The notes below the pieces were generated by a model. It was not told the DNA's origin. It saw only the letters and a list, made by a program, of their open reading frames with translations, and ran no database searches. Positions 14,354-21,676 of a stretch of 21,676 nt of DNA are shown here, one piece after another (positions within the stretch are counted from its first letter, which is position 1; each line of letters starts with the position of its first letter). The translations under genes and the position numbers were made by a program. Source of the stretch: DAOVQB01 sp023128935 (GTDB lineage Bacteria; Eisenbacteria; RBG-16-71-46; CAIMUX01; WJJG01); contig DAOVQB010000065.1 of NCBI GenBank assembly GCA_030628905.1, forward strand, positions 1 through 21,676. The letters run 5' to 3'.

Positions 14354-15586
14354 ATGAAGCACGGGTGTTCAACGGATGCCGTGACGCAAGACCTCAGACA
14401 AGCTCACCCCCCCTTGGATCCGGAGGGAATCAAGAACAACCCCGAGTTCTATCGTATCCATTACCGGCTACTGGGCGAGATCAGCCGCAGTGATCGTGCC
14501 TACAATGCCTGGCTGAATCGGATGCTTCGCCCGGCCGGGATTGAGCGCCCTCTTGATTCAAACACCATCCAGGCGGCCTTCTACTTAAATGAAGCCACGA
14601 AGTACCTGGACGCGCTCCTCGATCTTCTCCCGAAGCGCAGGGCATCCGCGCTGCAGACCCACCCCAGGATCTTCGAATGTAACGACTTCCGTGAGCTGTT
14701 GGATGTCGCCCTCAATAGCAGCAATCGGCGACTGGCCTTCGAGGCCCAGAGAAAGATGTATCTAGCAAAGCTCTTCTTCGATGTTGCGCACACGAGAAAC
14801 ATCCAGCACGGAGAAGAGCACCGCGCATTCTTCGCGCGCGGGATGGACCACGACATCATGAGCCACACTGTGGAGGAAAAGGACATAGATATCGCCTTCA
14901 ACATCTCCTCCGACGGTGTCAGCATCGATTATAAGGTTGGCCGGCCGCTATCGAACCAGGAGGTCTGGCGCTTCCGCCGCCGCGAAATCAACTTTATGCA
15001 GGACGGCCGTCCGGTCAGGATCTACATCTACTTCTACAGTTGCAGATCCAAGCGAGAAGTCCTGCCCTATCGATACGTCAGGGGCAAGCAGGTCTACAAA
15101 CTGCGTACTGTTGAAAAGTGGACCAAGCTCTCCATGCGCCGTGACGCGTCGATCGTAAACAAGATGCTCCGCACGGGCGAGACAAACCCCAATGCGATCC
15201 ACGACATCATCGGCGTGATGTTTATTGTTGAAGATCTGATCCAAGTGGAGCACCTCAAGTTTGCGCTCTATGACAGGCTCGGCGGCCCCTTCAAGATCCG
15301 CAATGTAGTGGACACCCTCAGCTACCCCGCTGACAGAACCCGGTTGAATCGCTATTCGGGTGCCGGCTACTGCGTTTACAAGGGCGACGTAGATGTACTC
15401 TACTACCCTGAGCACGGTACTGAGCCACCCTATTCATTCATCGTGGAGATCCAGCTCTACACCTTGGAAACATACCTGCGAACGATCCACGAGAATCACT
15501 ACGCAAGCCACCACCGGCTGAAGCGAAGGCAGTTCCTCGAAGGCCTAGCGCCGCTTCTCTTCCCAAGGGAAATCTATGGAAGCTGA
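14354..15586 (+). CDS. RelA/SpoT-like nucleotidyltransferase-fold protein, diverged
   Basis: A protein of 410 aa. ATG 14354 is preferred because GGAG lies six bases upstream; an in-frame GTG at 14342 is the alternative. Residues from about 270 look like the RelA/SpoT synthetase fold: AIHDIIGVMFIVEDLIQVEH with Asp284 where Rel enzymes have their first catalytic acid, then NRYSGAGYCVYKGDVDVLYY in the place of the YxSxH region, then FIVEIQLYTLETYLRTIHE with Glu365 matching the acid of VEIQIRT. The usual substrate-contacting YxSIH motif is not kept. Residues 1-260 are not recognised and contain YIYFYSCRSKREVLPY and many charged residues. It may make or bind a modified nucleotide, or act as an effector or toxin-like enzyme, but no antitoxin partner is adjacent. 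Fold assignment is moderately sure; function is open. Confidence 0.6.
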   Translation: MKHGCSTDAVTQDLRQAHPPLDPEGIKNNPEFYRIHYRLLGEISRSDRAYNAWLNRMLRPAGIERPLDSNTIQAAFYLNEATKYLDALLDLLPKRRASALQTHPRIFECNDFRELLDVALNSSNRRLAFEAQRKMYLAKLFFDVAHTRNIQHGEEHRAFFARGMDHDIMSHTVEEKDIDIAFNISSDGVSIDYKVGRPLSNQEVWRFRRREINFMQDGRPVRIYIYFYSCRSKREVLPYRYVRGKQVYKLRTVEKWTKLSMRRDASIVNKMLRTGETNPNAIHDIIGVMFIVEDLIQVEHLKFALYDRLGGPFKIRNVVDTLSYPADRTRLNRYSGAGYCVYKGDVDVLYYPEHGTEPPYSFIVEIQLYTLETYLRTIHENHYASHHRLKRRQFLEGLAPLLFPREIYGS

Positions 15587-15661
15587 CGCGTGTGCTCAGA
15601 ATTCAACGCCGCTGCGTGGTTCGGGCGATGCTATGAGGAAGCTATTGGGCGCCAAAGGATC

Positions 15662-16930
15662 TCAATCCGAGAATCGCAGCAATCGCGCTCCGGCCAGGGC
15701 AAAGACCAGCGCGTAGGCCAGCAGAATCAGACAAGGCAGAACCACCGCCGAACCGCCGGCACCGAACGAGATCAACGAGTGGAAGCCATCCATCGCCCAG
15801 GCGGCCGGCGAAATATGTCCCGCGGTGCGCATCCAGGCCGGCACCACTTCCAAGGGCCACCAGCATCCCCCAATCCCGCCAAGGAAGAGCGACACAATCA
15901 TGACCACCGCGACGGCCTGCTCGACCCGGCGTAGGATCGCGCCCCAGAAGAGCGCCAGCGAGGCGACCGCAAGGGCCAGGCACAGAATCAGAAACAGAAG
16001 CCCCAGCAGACTGTTGCCAAGATAGGCACCCAGGAGAAACCGGCCTGCCAGGAGCAGGACGGCCGCTTGCAGCAGTGCCAGTAGGGTCCGTCCGAGCAGC
16101 TTGCCAGCCAGGATAGATCCGCGCGAGAGCGGGAAGGTGGCGATCCGCTGCAGCACACGATCTTGTTTCTCCTGCGTTAGGAACACGGCTCCGTATATGG
16201 CCGTATTGAGCAGCATGAAGAGCGTGATAATCGCAGGCAGGCTCTGAGCCGTGCCGGACGGCACCGCCCTGCCACGCCCCGCGGTTTCTGTCTCCACCGT
16301 GATGGTGCTCGACTCGGCGGCCACCTCCGCGAAGGTTCTCCCAAACCTCTCATCGATCGCGATGGGCATCGGCAGGCCAGCATCGCTGCTGAACAGCGCG
16401 CTGATTGCATGGAACGCTCCCTCCGGGGTTTCCTCTGAGATGCTGCCCTTGGCCGCATCGGAGCCGCTAAGGCGTTTGGCCGTTTGGGCCAGATGCACCA
16501 GTATCTGGATGATCGCCCGCTGAAGATGCATCTCTGCAGTCATCGAGTAGGATGCATCCGCATCGGACTTCTTGTGAAAGTAGATCGGCACCTGGCAGGC
16601 AGCCGCCACGCTGTCCTGAAACCCCGGCGGGATCCGGACGCTGCGCGGGGATGTCTCGAGCGAGTCTATATCCCCCACTGGTATGTCGCGGATGGAGAAC
16701 CCCTCCCGGCTGAGCGCATCACGGAAGGCATGTGATAAGAAGCTCTGATCCTCATCAACGACAGCCAGGGCAACCTTGGGAGCGTCACCTCCGCCGGTGT
16801 TCATGGAACCGAGCAGGACAACGAAGGCAATCGGCATGATGATCATCCAGAAAATGACTGGCCGATCCTTCGCCGTCAACCTGAGATCGTTCAGCGCCAG
16901 AACAAGCGCGCGCCTCATGCTCTCGCTCAT
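15662..16930 (-). CDS. ABC-2 type exporter permease (second permease of the operon)
   Basis: A protein of 422 aa. ATG 16930 follows GGAGG by ten bases. The layout is that of ABC-2 permeases with a large outer domain: one N-terminal membrane helix (RPVIFWMIIMPIAFVVLLGS), a soluble loop of about 190 residues, then five helices including ITLFMLLNTAIYGAVFLTQE, LLALLQAAVLLLAGRFLLG and AVVMIVSLFLGGIGGCWWPL. The loop starts PKVALAVVDEDQSFLS, typical of YhgE/Pip and DrrB-like exporters. It is the last gene of the ATPase-permease-permease operon and most likely pairs with the upstream permease as a heterodimer. The substrate cannot be read from sequence; drugs, lipids or a natural product are possible. 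Confidence 0.87.
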   Translation of the reverse strand: MSESMRRALVLALNDLRLTAKDRPVIFWMIIMPIAFVVLLGSMNTGGGDAPKVALAVVDEDQSFLSHAFRDALSREGFSIRDIPVGDIDSLETSPRSVRIPPGFQDSVAAACQVPIYFHKKSDADASYSMTAEMHLQRAIIQILVHLAQTAKRLSGSDAAKGSISEETPEGAFHAISALFSSDAGLPMPIAIDERFGRTFAEVAAESSTITVETETAGRGRAVPSGTAQSLPAIITLFMLLNTAIYGAVFLTQEKQDRVLQRIATFPLSRGSILAGKLLGRTLLALLQAAVLLLAGRFLLGAYLGNSLLGLLFLILCLALAVASLALFWGAILRRVEQAVAVVMIVSLFLGGIGGCWWPLEVVPAWMRTAGHISPAAWAMDGFHSLISFGAGGSAVVLPCLILLAYALVFALAGARLLRFSD

Positions 16931-16995
16931 TCGGTCAGAACCTCCAACAAGTCCCGTATTCTCACCTCACATGGCTCCGCGGCGAGATGGTATGG

Positions 16996-17059
16996 CCTAT
17001 CCATCAAGCCCCTTGCATCAAACGGCACCTATCCATCAAGCCCCCTGCATCAGACGGCG
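16996..17059. repeat. Tandem duplication, 32 bp x 2, across the end of the first permease gene
   Basis: Units 16996-17027 and 17028-17059 both begin CCTATCCATCAAGCCCC and contain TGCATCA. They match at 29 of 32 positions. On the minus strand the second unit holds the last codons (RRLMQGA) and the stop of the permease at 17036-17038. The first unit is an extra copy lying in the intergenic gap. Confidence 0.9.
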
Positions 17060-18406
17060 CTGTACGATCCAGCTGCCCACCAGCGTTCCGACGATCCCAA
17101 CGGTGAAAAGGATGGCCAGCGGCTGGGCGATCTCCACTATGCCGGCCCCGGATATCATGATCTCCTGGAATCCCGTGATCGCCCAGTAATTGAGCGTTGC
17201 AGGCGCAAGCATCCGGCAGAAGGAGGGCAATGAATTCAGGGGAATCCACGAGCCACCCACCATTGCCATGACCATGATTACGATCGAGGCCAATGTGCTG
17301 CCTTGCTGCTCGGACCGGGCAAATCCAAACACAAGTGTCAGGAACCCGGTGGCCGCGCCCAGAAACGCCAGACACAGCAAGGCGAACGCGCCCAGGTCAG
17401 CACGTACTTTGAGCAGCAGAGCGCCGATCACCGCCATGGCCGCCGCCACAAGCAATCCCATGATCACCGTGGACAGGATCTTGCCCGCGATGATCCCGCT
17501 CGCGTGGACGGGCGAGGTCAATTGGCGAGCGAGCGTTCCGATGTTCCGTTCGCGCGGGATGTCCGCCATGAAACCCAAGGCGAGCATGAACAGCGCAAAG
17601 GTCGCCATACCGGGTAGGACATAGCTAAAGATCAGCACCAGGCGGGAGGTGCCCTCTTCCTCGTCGGGCTCCCCACCATCTCCACTGGATCCAGCCGCTG
17701 CGGACTTGGCCGCTGATTCTGCCTGGTCCGCTGCATCCTGAGATGCGGCCAGGATCTGCGTGCGCTCCAAGCAGATGACAGGGGGAAATGCAAAATGCCG
17801 GATCGATCGGAGCGTGCGGTTGACCAGTGCAGCGATCTCCGCGACGGCCTCGTCGGTGGGGAACCCCCCTTGGATCATCCTGGGAGCGGTGCTGTCGGTC
17901 CCCCTGGCTAGACCCATGATCCTCTCCAGCGGCTCTGCAAGCACCTTGGCTCCACCATCCAGGATCTGGGCGATCATCTCAGCCATCTCTTCGATAGCCA
18001 TGGGGCCGATCGATTGGGCCGGGTTCTTGATGACCTTCAGGTGGGTCTCTCGCCGGTCCAGCACGGCCTCCGAGAACCCCTTGGGGATGATGATGGCACC
18101 GGCCACCTTGTTTTTCTCGACCAGCTCCATGGCCTCCTCGGCGCTGGTCTGTGTCGTCTCAAAGAAGCGGCTTACCTGCTCCTGGCTGAATACGCTGAGC
18201 ACAAAACGTGAGATAATGCCAGCGTCCTGGTCGACAATCGCAACCTGGACGCGTGGTATACCTCCGCCACCCCCCGAACCAAAGGCAAGCGCCATGAGCC
18301 CCGAGAAAACAAAGGGAAAGAGAAGATAGACGATCGATGCCAGGGGCGAACGCAACCGCCGCAGCAAGTCCTTGCGTATGACGATCCATACAGTCGGCTC
18401 CCGCAT
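17036..18406 (-). CDS. ABC-2 type exporter permease (first permease of the operon)
   Basis: A protein of 456 aa. ATG 18406 follows GGGGAG by five bases. It has an N-terminal helix (SPLASIVYLLFPFVFSGLMA), a large extracytoplasmic loop beginning RVQVAIVDQDAGIISRF, and five C-terminal helices such as VLPGMATFALFMLALGFMAD, KILSTVIMGLLVAAAMAVIG and LASIVIMVMAMVGGSWIPL. The region before the second helix is rich in Ala, Ser and Glu (SAAAGSSGDGGEPDEEEG), a flexible low-complexity linker. It lies 69 bp after the ATPase stop and 105 bp before the second permease. It probably forms the other half of the transport channel. Confidence 0.87.
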   Translation of the reverse strand: MREPTVWIVIRKDLLRRLRSPLASIVYLLFPFVFSGLMALAFGSGGGGGIPRVQVAIVDQDAGIISRFVLSVFSQEQVSRFFETTQTSAEEAMELVEKNKVAGAIIIPKGFSEAVLDRRETHLKVIKNPAQSIGPMAIEEMAEMIAQILDGGAKVLAEPLERIMGLARGTDSTAPRMIQGGFPTDEAVAEIAALVNRTLRSIRHFAFPPVICLERTQILAASQDAADQAESAAKSAAAGSSGDGGEPDEEEGTSRLVLIFSYVLPGMATFALFMLALGFMADIPRERNIGTLARQLTSPVHASGIIAGKILSTVIMGLLVAAAMAVIGALLLKVRADLGAFALLCLAFLGAATGFLTLVFGFARSEQQGSTLASIVIMVMAMVGGSWIPLNSLPSFCRMLAPATLNYWAITGFQEIMISGAGIVEIAQPLAILFTVGIVGTLVGSWIVQRRLMQGA

Positions 18407-18475
18407 GCTCGCTCCCCTATCGCCCCGGTATGCTCCGGTCCGGGCCAGCTCGAGATGCCCGGGTCCCGCGCCGAT

Positions 18476-19405
18476 TCACTCGCTCAGTTCGCGCCCCGTC
18501 AGTTTCAGGAAGACGCCCTGCAGGCTCGGCTCCTGGATCGAGATGTCATCAACCGAGATCCCCTGGCCCAGGATGCGTCCCAGAACCGCTGACACCTCGC
18601 CCCGTTCCACTCTCACATCCAGCATGGCGTAACCATCTTCGAGAGTCACGATGCGCACGCCACCGTCTTCGACGATCACGCCACGAAACTCATCGGCGCT
18701 GAACGCCCCCCGTAGGGTGAGGATCTGGCCCTCGCCGACCATGCGCCTCAACTCGTCCAAGCTACCTTCAGCCAGAATGTGGCTTTTATCCATGATCCCG
18801 ATCCGGTCGCACAGATCCTGTGCCTCTTCCAGATAATGGGTGGTATAGAGAACGGCGCTGCCGCTCTTGACAACATCTCGGATCACCTTAAGGATGTTGA
18901 TCCTTGCTTCGACGTCGATGCCCACGGTCGGTTCGTCCAGGAGGAGCAAGCGGGGATTGTGAACCATGCCGATGGCAAGGTTGAGACGCCGTTTCATGCC
19001 GCCCGACAGCTTACTCGAGCGATCCTTCATCCGGTCCTGTAAGCCCACGATCTCCAGGACATCTTCCACCCGCCGCCTGAGATCCCGCCCATGCAGACCG
19101 GCGAGCTGCCCCCAGAAAGAGACATTCTCCTGGGCCGAAAGATCCCCGTAGATCGCGATTTCCTGGGGAACAACGCCAATTCTGCGCTTGAAAGCCAGCG
19201 GATCTTCGGCCAGGTCGATCCCCTCCAGCTCGGAGCCTCCAGCATCCGGCTTCAGCAGGCCACAGACGCAAGAGATCGTGGTCGTCTTACCGGCCCCATT
19301 GGGCCCGAGCAGGCCGTAGATCTCACCCGCATGCACTTGGAAGGAGATGTTATCGACCGCCTTGAGAGAGCCGAATGACTTCGAGAGATTTCTCACCGCC
19401 AGCAT
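18476..19405 (-). CDS. ABC transporter ATP-binding protein, DrrA/CcmA-type exporter
   Basis: A protein of 309 aa. GGAGG lies four bases before ATG 19405. It contains Walker A GPNGAGKT at 34-41, the Q-loop VVPQEIAIY, signature LSGGMKRR, Walker B LLLLDEPTVGID and the switch histidine in LYTTHYLEEA. The last 80 residues (LTLRGAFSADEF...SIQEPSLQGVFLKLTGRELSE) are the C-terminal extension typical of drug and polyketide exporters of the DrrA group. It would power the two downstream permeases from the cytoplasmic face. It is the first gene of a minus-strand operon that diverges from the sulfatase-like gene, with about 300 bp between. Confidence 0.95.
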   Translation of the reverse strand: MLAVRNLSKSFGSLKAVDNISFQVHAGEIYGLLGPNGAGKTTTISCVCGLLKPDAGGSELEGIDLAEDPLAFKRRIGVVPQEIAIYGDLSAQENVSFWGQLAGLHGRDLRRRVEDVLEIVGLQDRMKDRSSKLSGGMKRRLNLAIGMVHNPRLLLLDEPTVGIDVEARINILKVIRDVVKSGSAVLYTTHYLEEAQDLCDRIGIMDKSHILAEGSLDELRRMVGEGQILTLRGAFSADEFRGVIVEDGGVRIVTLEDGYAMLDVRVERGEVSAVLGRILGQGISVDDISIQEPSLQGVFLKLTGRELSE

Positions 19406-19708
19406 GGTCCCTCCGCGAGCCTATGCGTTGGGAAAGGTCGCACCTGTGCGCCTGTAGAGCACCGCGGCCCCGCCCGGAGGCGAGCTGGGCCGTCCAGTTC
19501 GAGACACGCTATCAGATTCGTGAAGTAATCAACAAGCAGAGTTACGAGCGTGTCACGAGAATCGAAAGTAGGAGCATCACAGGGGGAGTCGTCGCGCAGC
19601 CTTTCTTGACAGGTCCTGCCTGCCGCGCCAATATGAGCATCTGCTGGTTTTGCGCTAAGGAATTGGGACGGCTGAGCAAACAGGAACCCAGCACCCGGAA
19701 GGAGGGAG
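19406..19708. other. Divergent intergenic region between ABC operon and sulfatase-like gene
   Basis: About 300 bp. The open plus-strand frame here (19375-19728) overlaps the start of the ABC gene and runs past the sulfatase-like start, and has no family-like sequence, so I treat it as chance. No clear minus-strand promoter for the ABC operon is seen. A plus-strand TTGACA lies at 19606-19611. Confidence 0.5.
19606..19634 (+). promoter_or_regulatory. Possible promoter of the sulfatase-like gene
   Basis: TTGACA (19606-19611) is followed after 17 bp by CAATAT (19629-19634). The -35 is perfect but the -10 is poor (three of six). Transcription would start about 70 nt before ATG 19709. Confidence 0.35.
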
Positions 19709-21670
19709 ATGAACCGAGAGAGAACTAGTGACCGGTTGAGTGCAGTACTGCTCTCGGGCCTGGTCCTCGGAACCCTTGGGCTGCTTGAGCCCCTGATCCG
19801 GTTCTGGGACTACTTACATCTGCTCGGCGTGCATTGGTCCTGGTTGCTGCTGGTCTACCTCGGATCCGGCTTGGCTGTCTCATTGGCGGCCGGTGCTGTC
19901 GTGAGCGTCTGGCTTGCCACTCGCGCAGTTCAGAGGCGACCGGTCGTTGTCGCCTCGTATTTCGTAGCGGGCACCTTCACACTGGCGGCCGTGTTGATCG
20001 CTGCTCCCTTGGTTCAGCATGAACTGCGGGAGGTTGTCGGCAAAGTATCCTTCGCAATCATCTACCCGGTGCTTGGTGTCCTCGGTCTGCTCTTCGCCAT
20101 CAAGACCACCAGGTATCTGGTTTGTCCAGCGCTTGCGGCCATGATCGCTCACCCGAGTGGCCGGATCTCGCGGGCGCGGCTGATCCTGCTGCTCGCGATC
20201 GTGGGTCTCCTAATTCCGCTTACGGTTTTCATGTCCCATAAATCCACGCAACAATTCGGCGGCCGGCCAACAAGAGAAGGGCTCCAAAGCAGACCCAGCA
20301 ATCACGCTATCCAGAACGTCGTGCTCATCACTATTGAAGGGCTACGAGCCGATCACCTTGGTGTCTATGGGTACAATCGGCCCACTTCACCAGTGATTGA
20401 TTCCCTGGCCGCCGAATCCGTGCTGTTTGAACACTGCTTCTCACAAGGAAACTGCACAGAGCTAAGCTTCGGATCGCTCTTCACTTCTCTTTATCCCTCC
20501 ATGCATTCCGTGAAGCGGAGGAAGACCTTGGCCACCCCATTGCCGGAGGAGTTCGATACCCTTGCTGAGTGTCTCCGCGACGCTGGACTCCGCACAATCG
20601 GACTGATGACCAACACATTCCTCAAACGCGAATGGAACATGACGCAGGGATTCGACGAGATCATCGAGTTCCACAGTGGCTATGCAAGCCTGCTTCCGGT
20701 GCGGTATCTCCTTAGGCTTGGCGTTCTCGATCCCCTGGACCAAGTCCCCCGAACCAAGGCACCCCGAGCCGAGGGCGTAGTCGATGAGGCCATCGGGCAG
20801 TTGGACTGGATCAGCAATGATCCGTTCTTTCTGTTTGTCCATTTCATGGACACACACTACCCTTACATACCCCCCCGGCCTTATCAGAATGCATTCAGAG
20901 CCGAGGGAGCCTCGCCTGCCTTCGGAACCGAACTGTGGGAGGGAACCTGGTCGACGATCTCCATGTTGCCGTCTGACGAGGAACTCATCTCCCAGGCCGA
21001 TCTGCTTCGAATTGCCGACTTGTATGATGGAGCCATCCGCTATATTGATGACGCCATCGGGCGATTGCTGCACGAACTGGACGCGCTGGGGCTGTCAGAC
21101 AACACAATTCTTATCATCACGTCAGACCACGGCAGTGAATTCTTCGAGCGTGGAAGGCTCTTCCACACGAACCCTTTCCTATATGACGAACTTATACATG
21201 TTCCGCTGCTTATTCGAGTCCCCGGCCTCAGACAGTCGCGGCGTGTACCGGAGATCGTTCGCCATATTGACTTGATGCCTACGCTGGTGGAGATCTTCGA
21301 CTTGCCTTGCGTACAATCTGCACAGGGCCAAAGCCTGGTGCCTTTATTGAAGGGCGCCAGGGGCTGGAAGGATGTGCTAGCTTTCAGTCAGTCTTATGAA
21401 GCTATCTCAGTTCGGACGCGAACCCACAAGGTGATCCATGATCTTACCACCGGGGAAAGCTACTGTTTCGATCTCCAGGAAGACCCGGGAGAGACAACCG
21501 CTCTCGATAGGGCGTCGGGTGAAGCACCTGAAGAAGCCTCACCTTGCGATTCCCTTGAGGTGGACCTGATGAAGTTCTTTCAGCGGATCAACGTTCCGCC
21601 CAAGGGCATCAAGACTCGCGAGCTTGACAAGCGTGCCCAAGAACAATTGCGCTCACTCGGATATATGTAG
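19709..21670 (+). CDS. Membrane-anchored sulfatase-fold hydrolase or transferase without the formylglycine motif
   Basis: A protein of 653 aa. GGAGG lies shortly before ATG 19709. About five membrane helices fill residues 10-175 (e.g. WSWLLLVYLGSGLAVSLAAG, LILLLAIVGLLIPLTVFM). An alkaline-phosphatase-superfamily domain follows from about 203: VVLITIEGLRADHLGVYGYN, YPSMHSV, LITSDHG-type IITSDHGSEF with D473/H474, and FHTNPFLYDELIHVPLLI with H486. In true sulfatases the nucleophile lies in CxPxR; here the aligned stretch is C249-T-E-L-S, putting Thr250 in the nucleophile place, so no formylglycine is expected. The first metal Asp of DTLRADHL is Glu210. The anchor and domain order resemble envelope phospho-group transferases and related sulfatase-like proteins, so a role in modifying envelope polymers is plausible. 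The substrate is unknown. Confidence 0.82.
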   Translation: MNRERTSDRLSAVLLSGLVLGTLGLLEPLIRFWDYLHLLGVHWSWLLLVYLGSGLAVSLAAGAVVSVWLATRAVQRRPVVVASYFVAGTFTLAAVLIAAPLVQHELREVVGKVSFAIIYPVLGVLGLLFAIKTTRYLVCPALAAMIAHPSGRISRARLILLLAIVGLLIPLTVFMSHKSTQQFGGRPTREGLQSRPSNHAIQNVVLITIEGLRADHLGVYGYNRPTSPVIDSLAAESVLFEHCFSQGNCTELSFGSLFTSLYPSMHSVKRRKTLATPLPEEFDTLAECLRDAGLRTIGLMTNTFLKREWNMTQGFDEIIEFHSGYASLLPVRYLLRLGVLDPLDQVPRTKAPRAEGVVDEAIGQLDWISNDPFFLFVHFMDTHYPYIPPRPYQNAFRAEGASPAFGTELWEGTWSTISMLPSDEELISQADLLRIADLYDGAIRYIDDAIGRLLHELDALGLSDNTILIITSDHGSEFFERGRLFHTNPFLYDELIHVPLLIRVPGLRQSRRVPEIVRHIDLMPTLVEIFDLPCVQSAQGQSLVPLLKGARGWKDVLAFSQSYEAISVRTRTHKVIHDLTTGESYCFDLQEDPGETTALDRASGEAPEEASPCDSLEVDLMKFFQRINVPPKGIKTRELDKRAQEQLRSLGYM

Positions 21671-21676
21671 AACCCC

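Noticed and set aside
17190..18329. Long plus-strand open frames over the first permease
   Set aside because: They lie opposite a permease with clear membrane helices and a good start, and their translations are Arg/Ser/Pro-rich shadows.
19375..19728. 117-codon plus-strand frame between the ABC operon and sulfatase-like gene
   Set aside because: It overlaps both neighbours, lacks a ribosome site and has no family-like sequence.

Overview
The window looks like a chromosomal contig of a moderately GC-rich Gram-negative bacterium. Two secreted beta-propeller proteins end in a C-terminal sorting domain (NPF near its start, a W-[DT]-G turn, GxY/GVYF near the end) of the type IX secretion / FlgD-like class. 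That points to the wider FCB group or neighbouring candidate phyla such as Eisenbacteria, Krumholzibacteriota or Latescibacteria. The phylum is an inference from protein style; no rRNA or tRNA gene is visible.

Layout. The left edge (1-202, minus) is the first 67 codons of a tyrosine recombinase, followed by about 900 bp with no convincing gene. Next come a secreted Asp-box propeller (1113-3560, plus) and, convergent with it at a 3-bp gap, a Cys-rich conserved protein of unknown function (3564-4466, minus). A phasin-like coiled-coil protein and a UbiB/ABC1 kinase form a two-gene unit (4949-6956). A CitD-CitE fusion and CitF form a translationally coupled pair (7098-9883). A second secreted propeller with seven clear blades follows (9992-11434). 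An ArsR-type regulator fused to a SAM methyltransferase domain precedes S-adenosylhomocysteine hydrolase (11718-14218). A diverged RelA/SpoT-like protein comes next (14354-15586). A minus-strand ABC exporter operon (ATPase, permease, permease; 19405 down to 15662) runs convergently into it. A membrane-anchored sulfatase-fold protein (19709-21670) closes the window.

How they fit together. Most units are independent small operons. The best-supported circuit is the SAM cycle: the ArsR-methyltransferase fusion sits on a strong promoter with a 20-bp dyad between the -35 and -10 boxes, its mRNA appears leaderless, and the next gene removes SAH, the product inhibitor of methyltransferases. The citrate lyase pair lacks the acyl-carrier serine, and no prosthetic-group assembly genes are nearby, which suggests a free-CoA version of the reaction. 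I do not see a defence island, CRISPR array or complete mobile element. The points most worth a second look are the leaderless regulator and its operator, the altered citrate lyase carrier domain, the RelA/SpoT-like protein, the Cys-rich unknown, and a recurring pattern of two-copy direct duplications of 23-32 bp.
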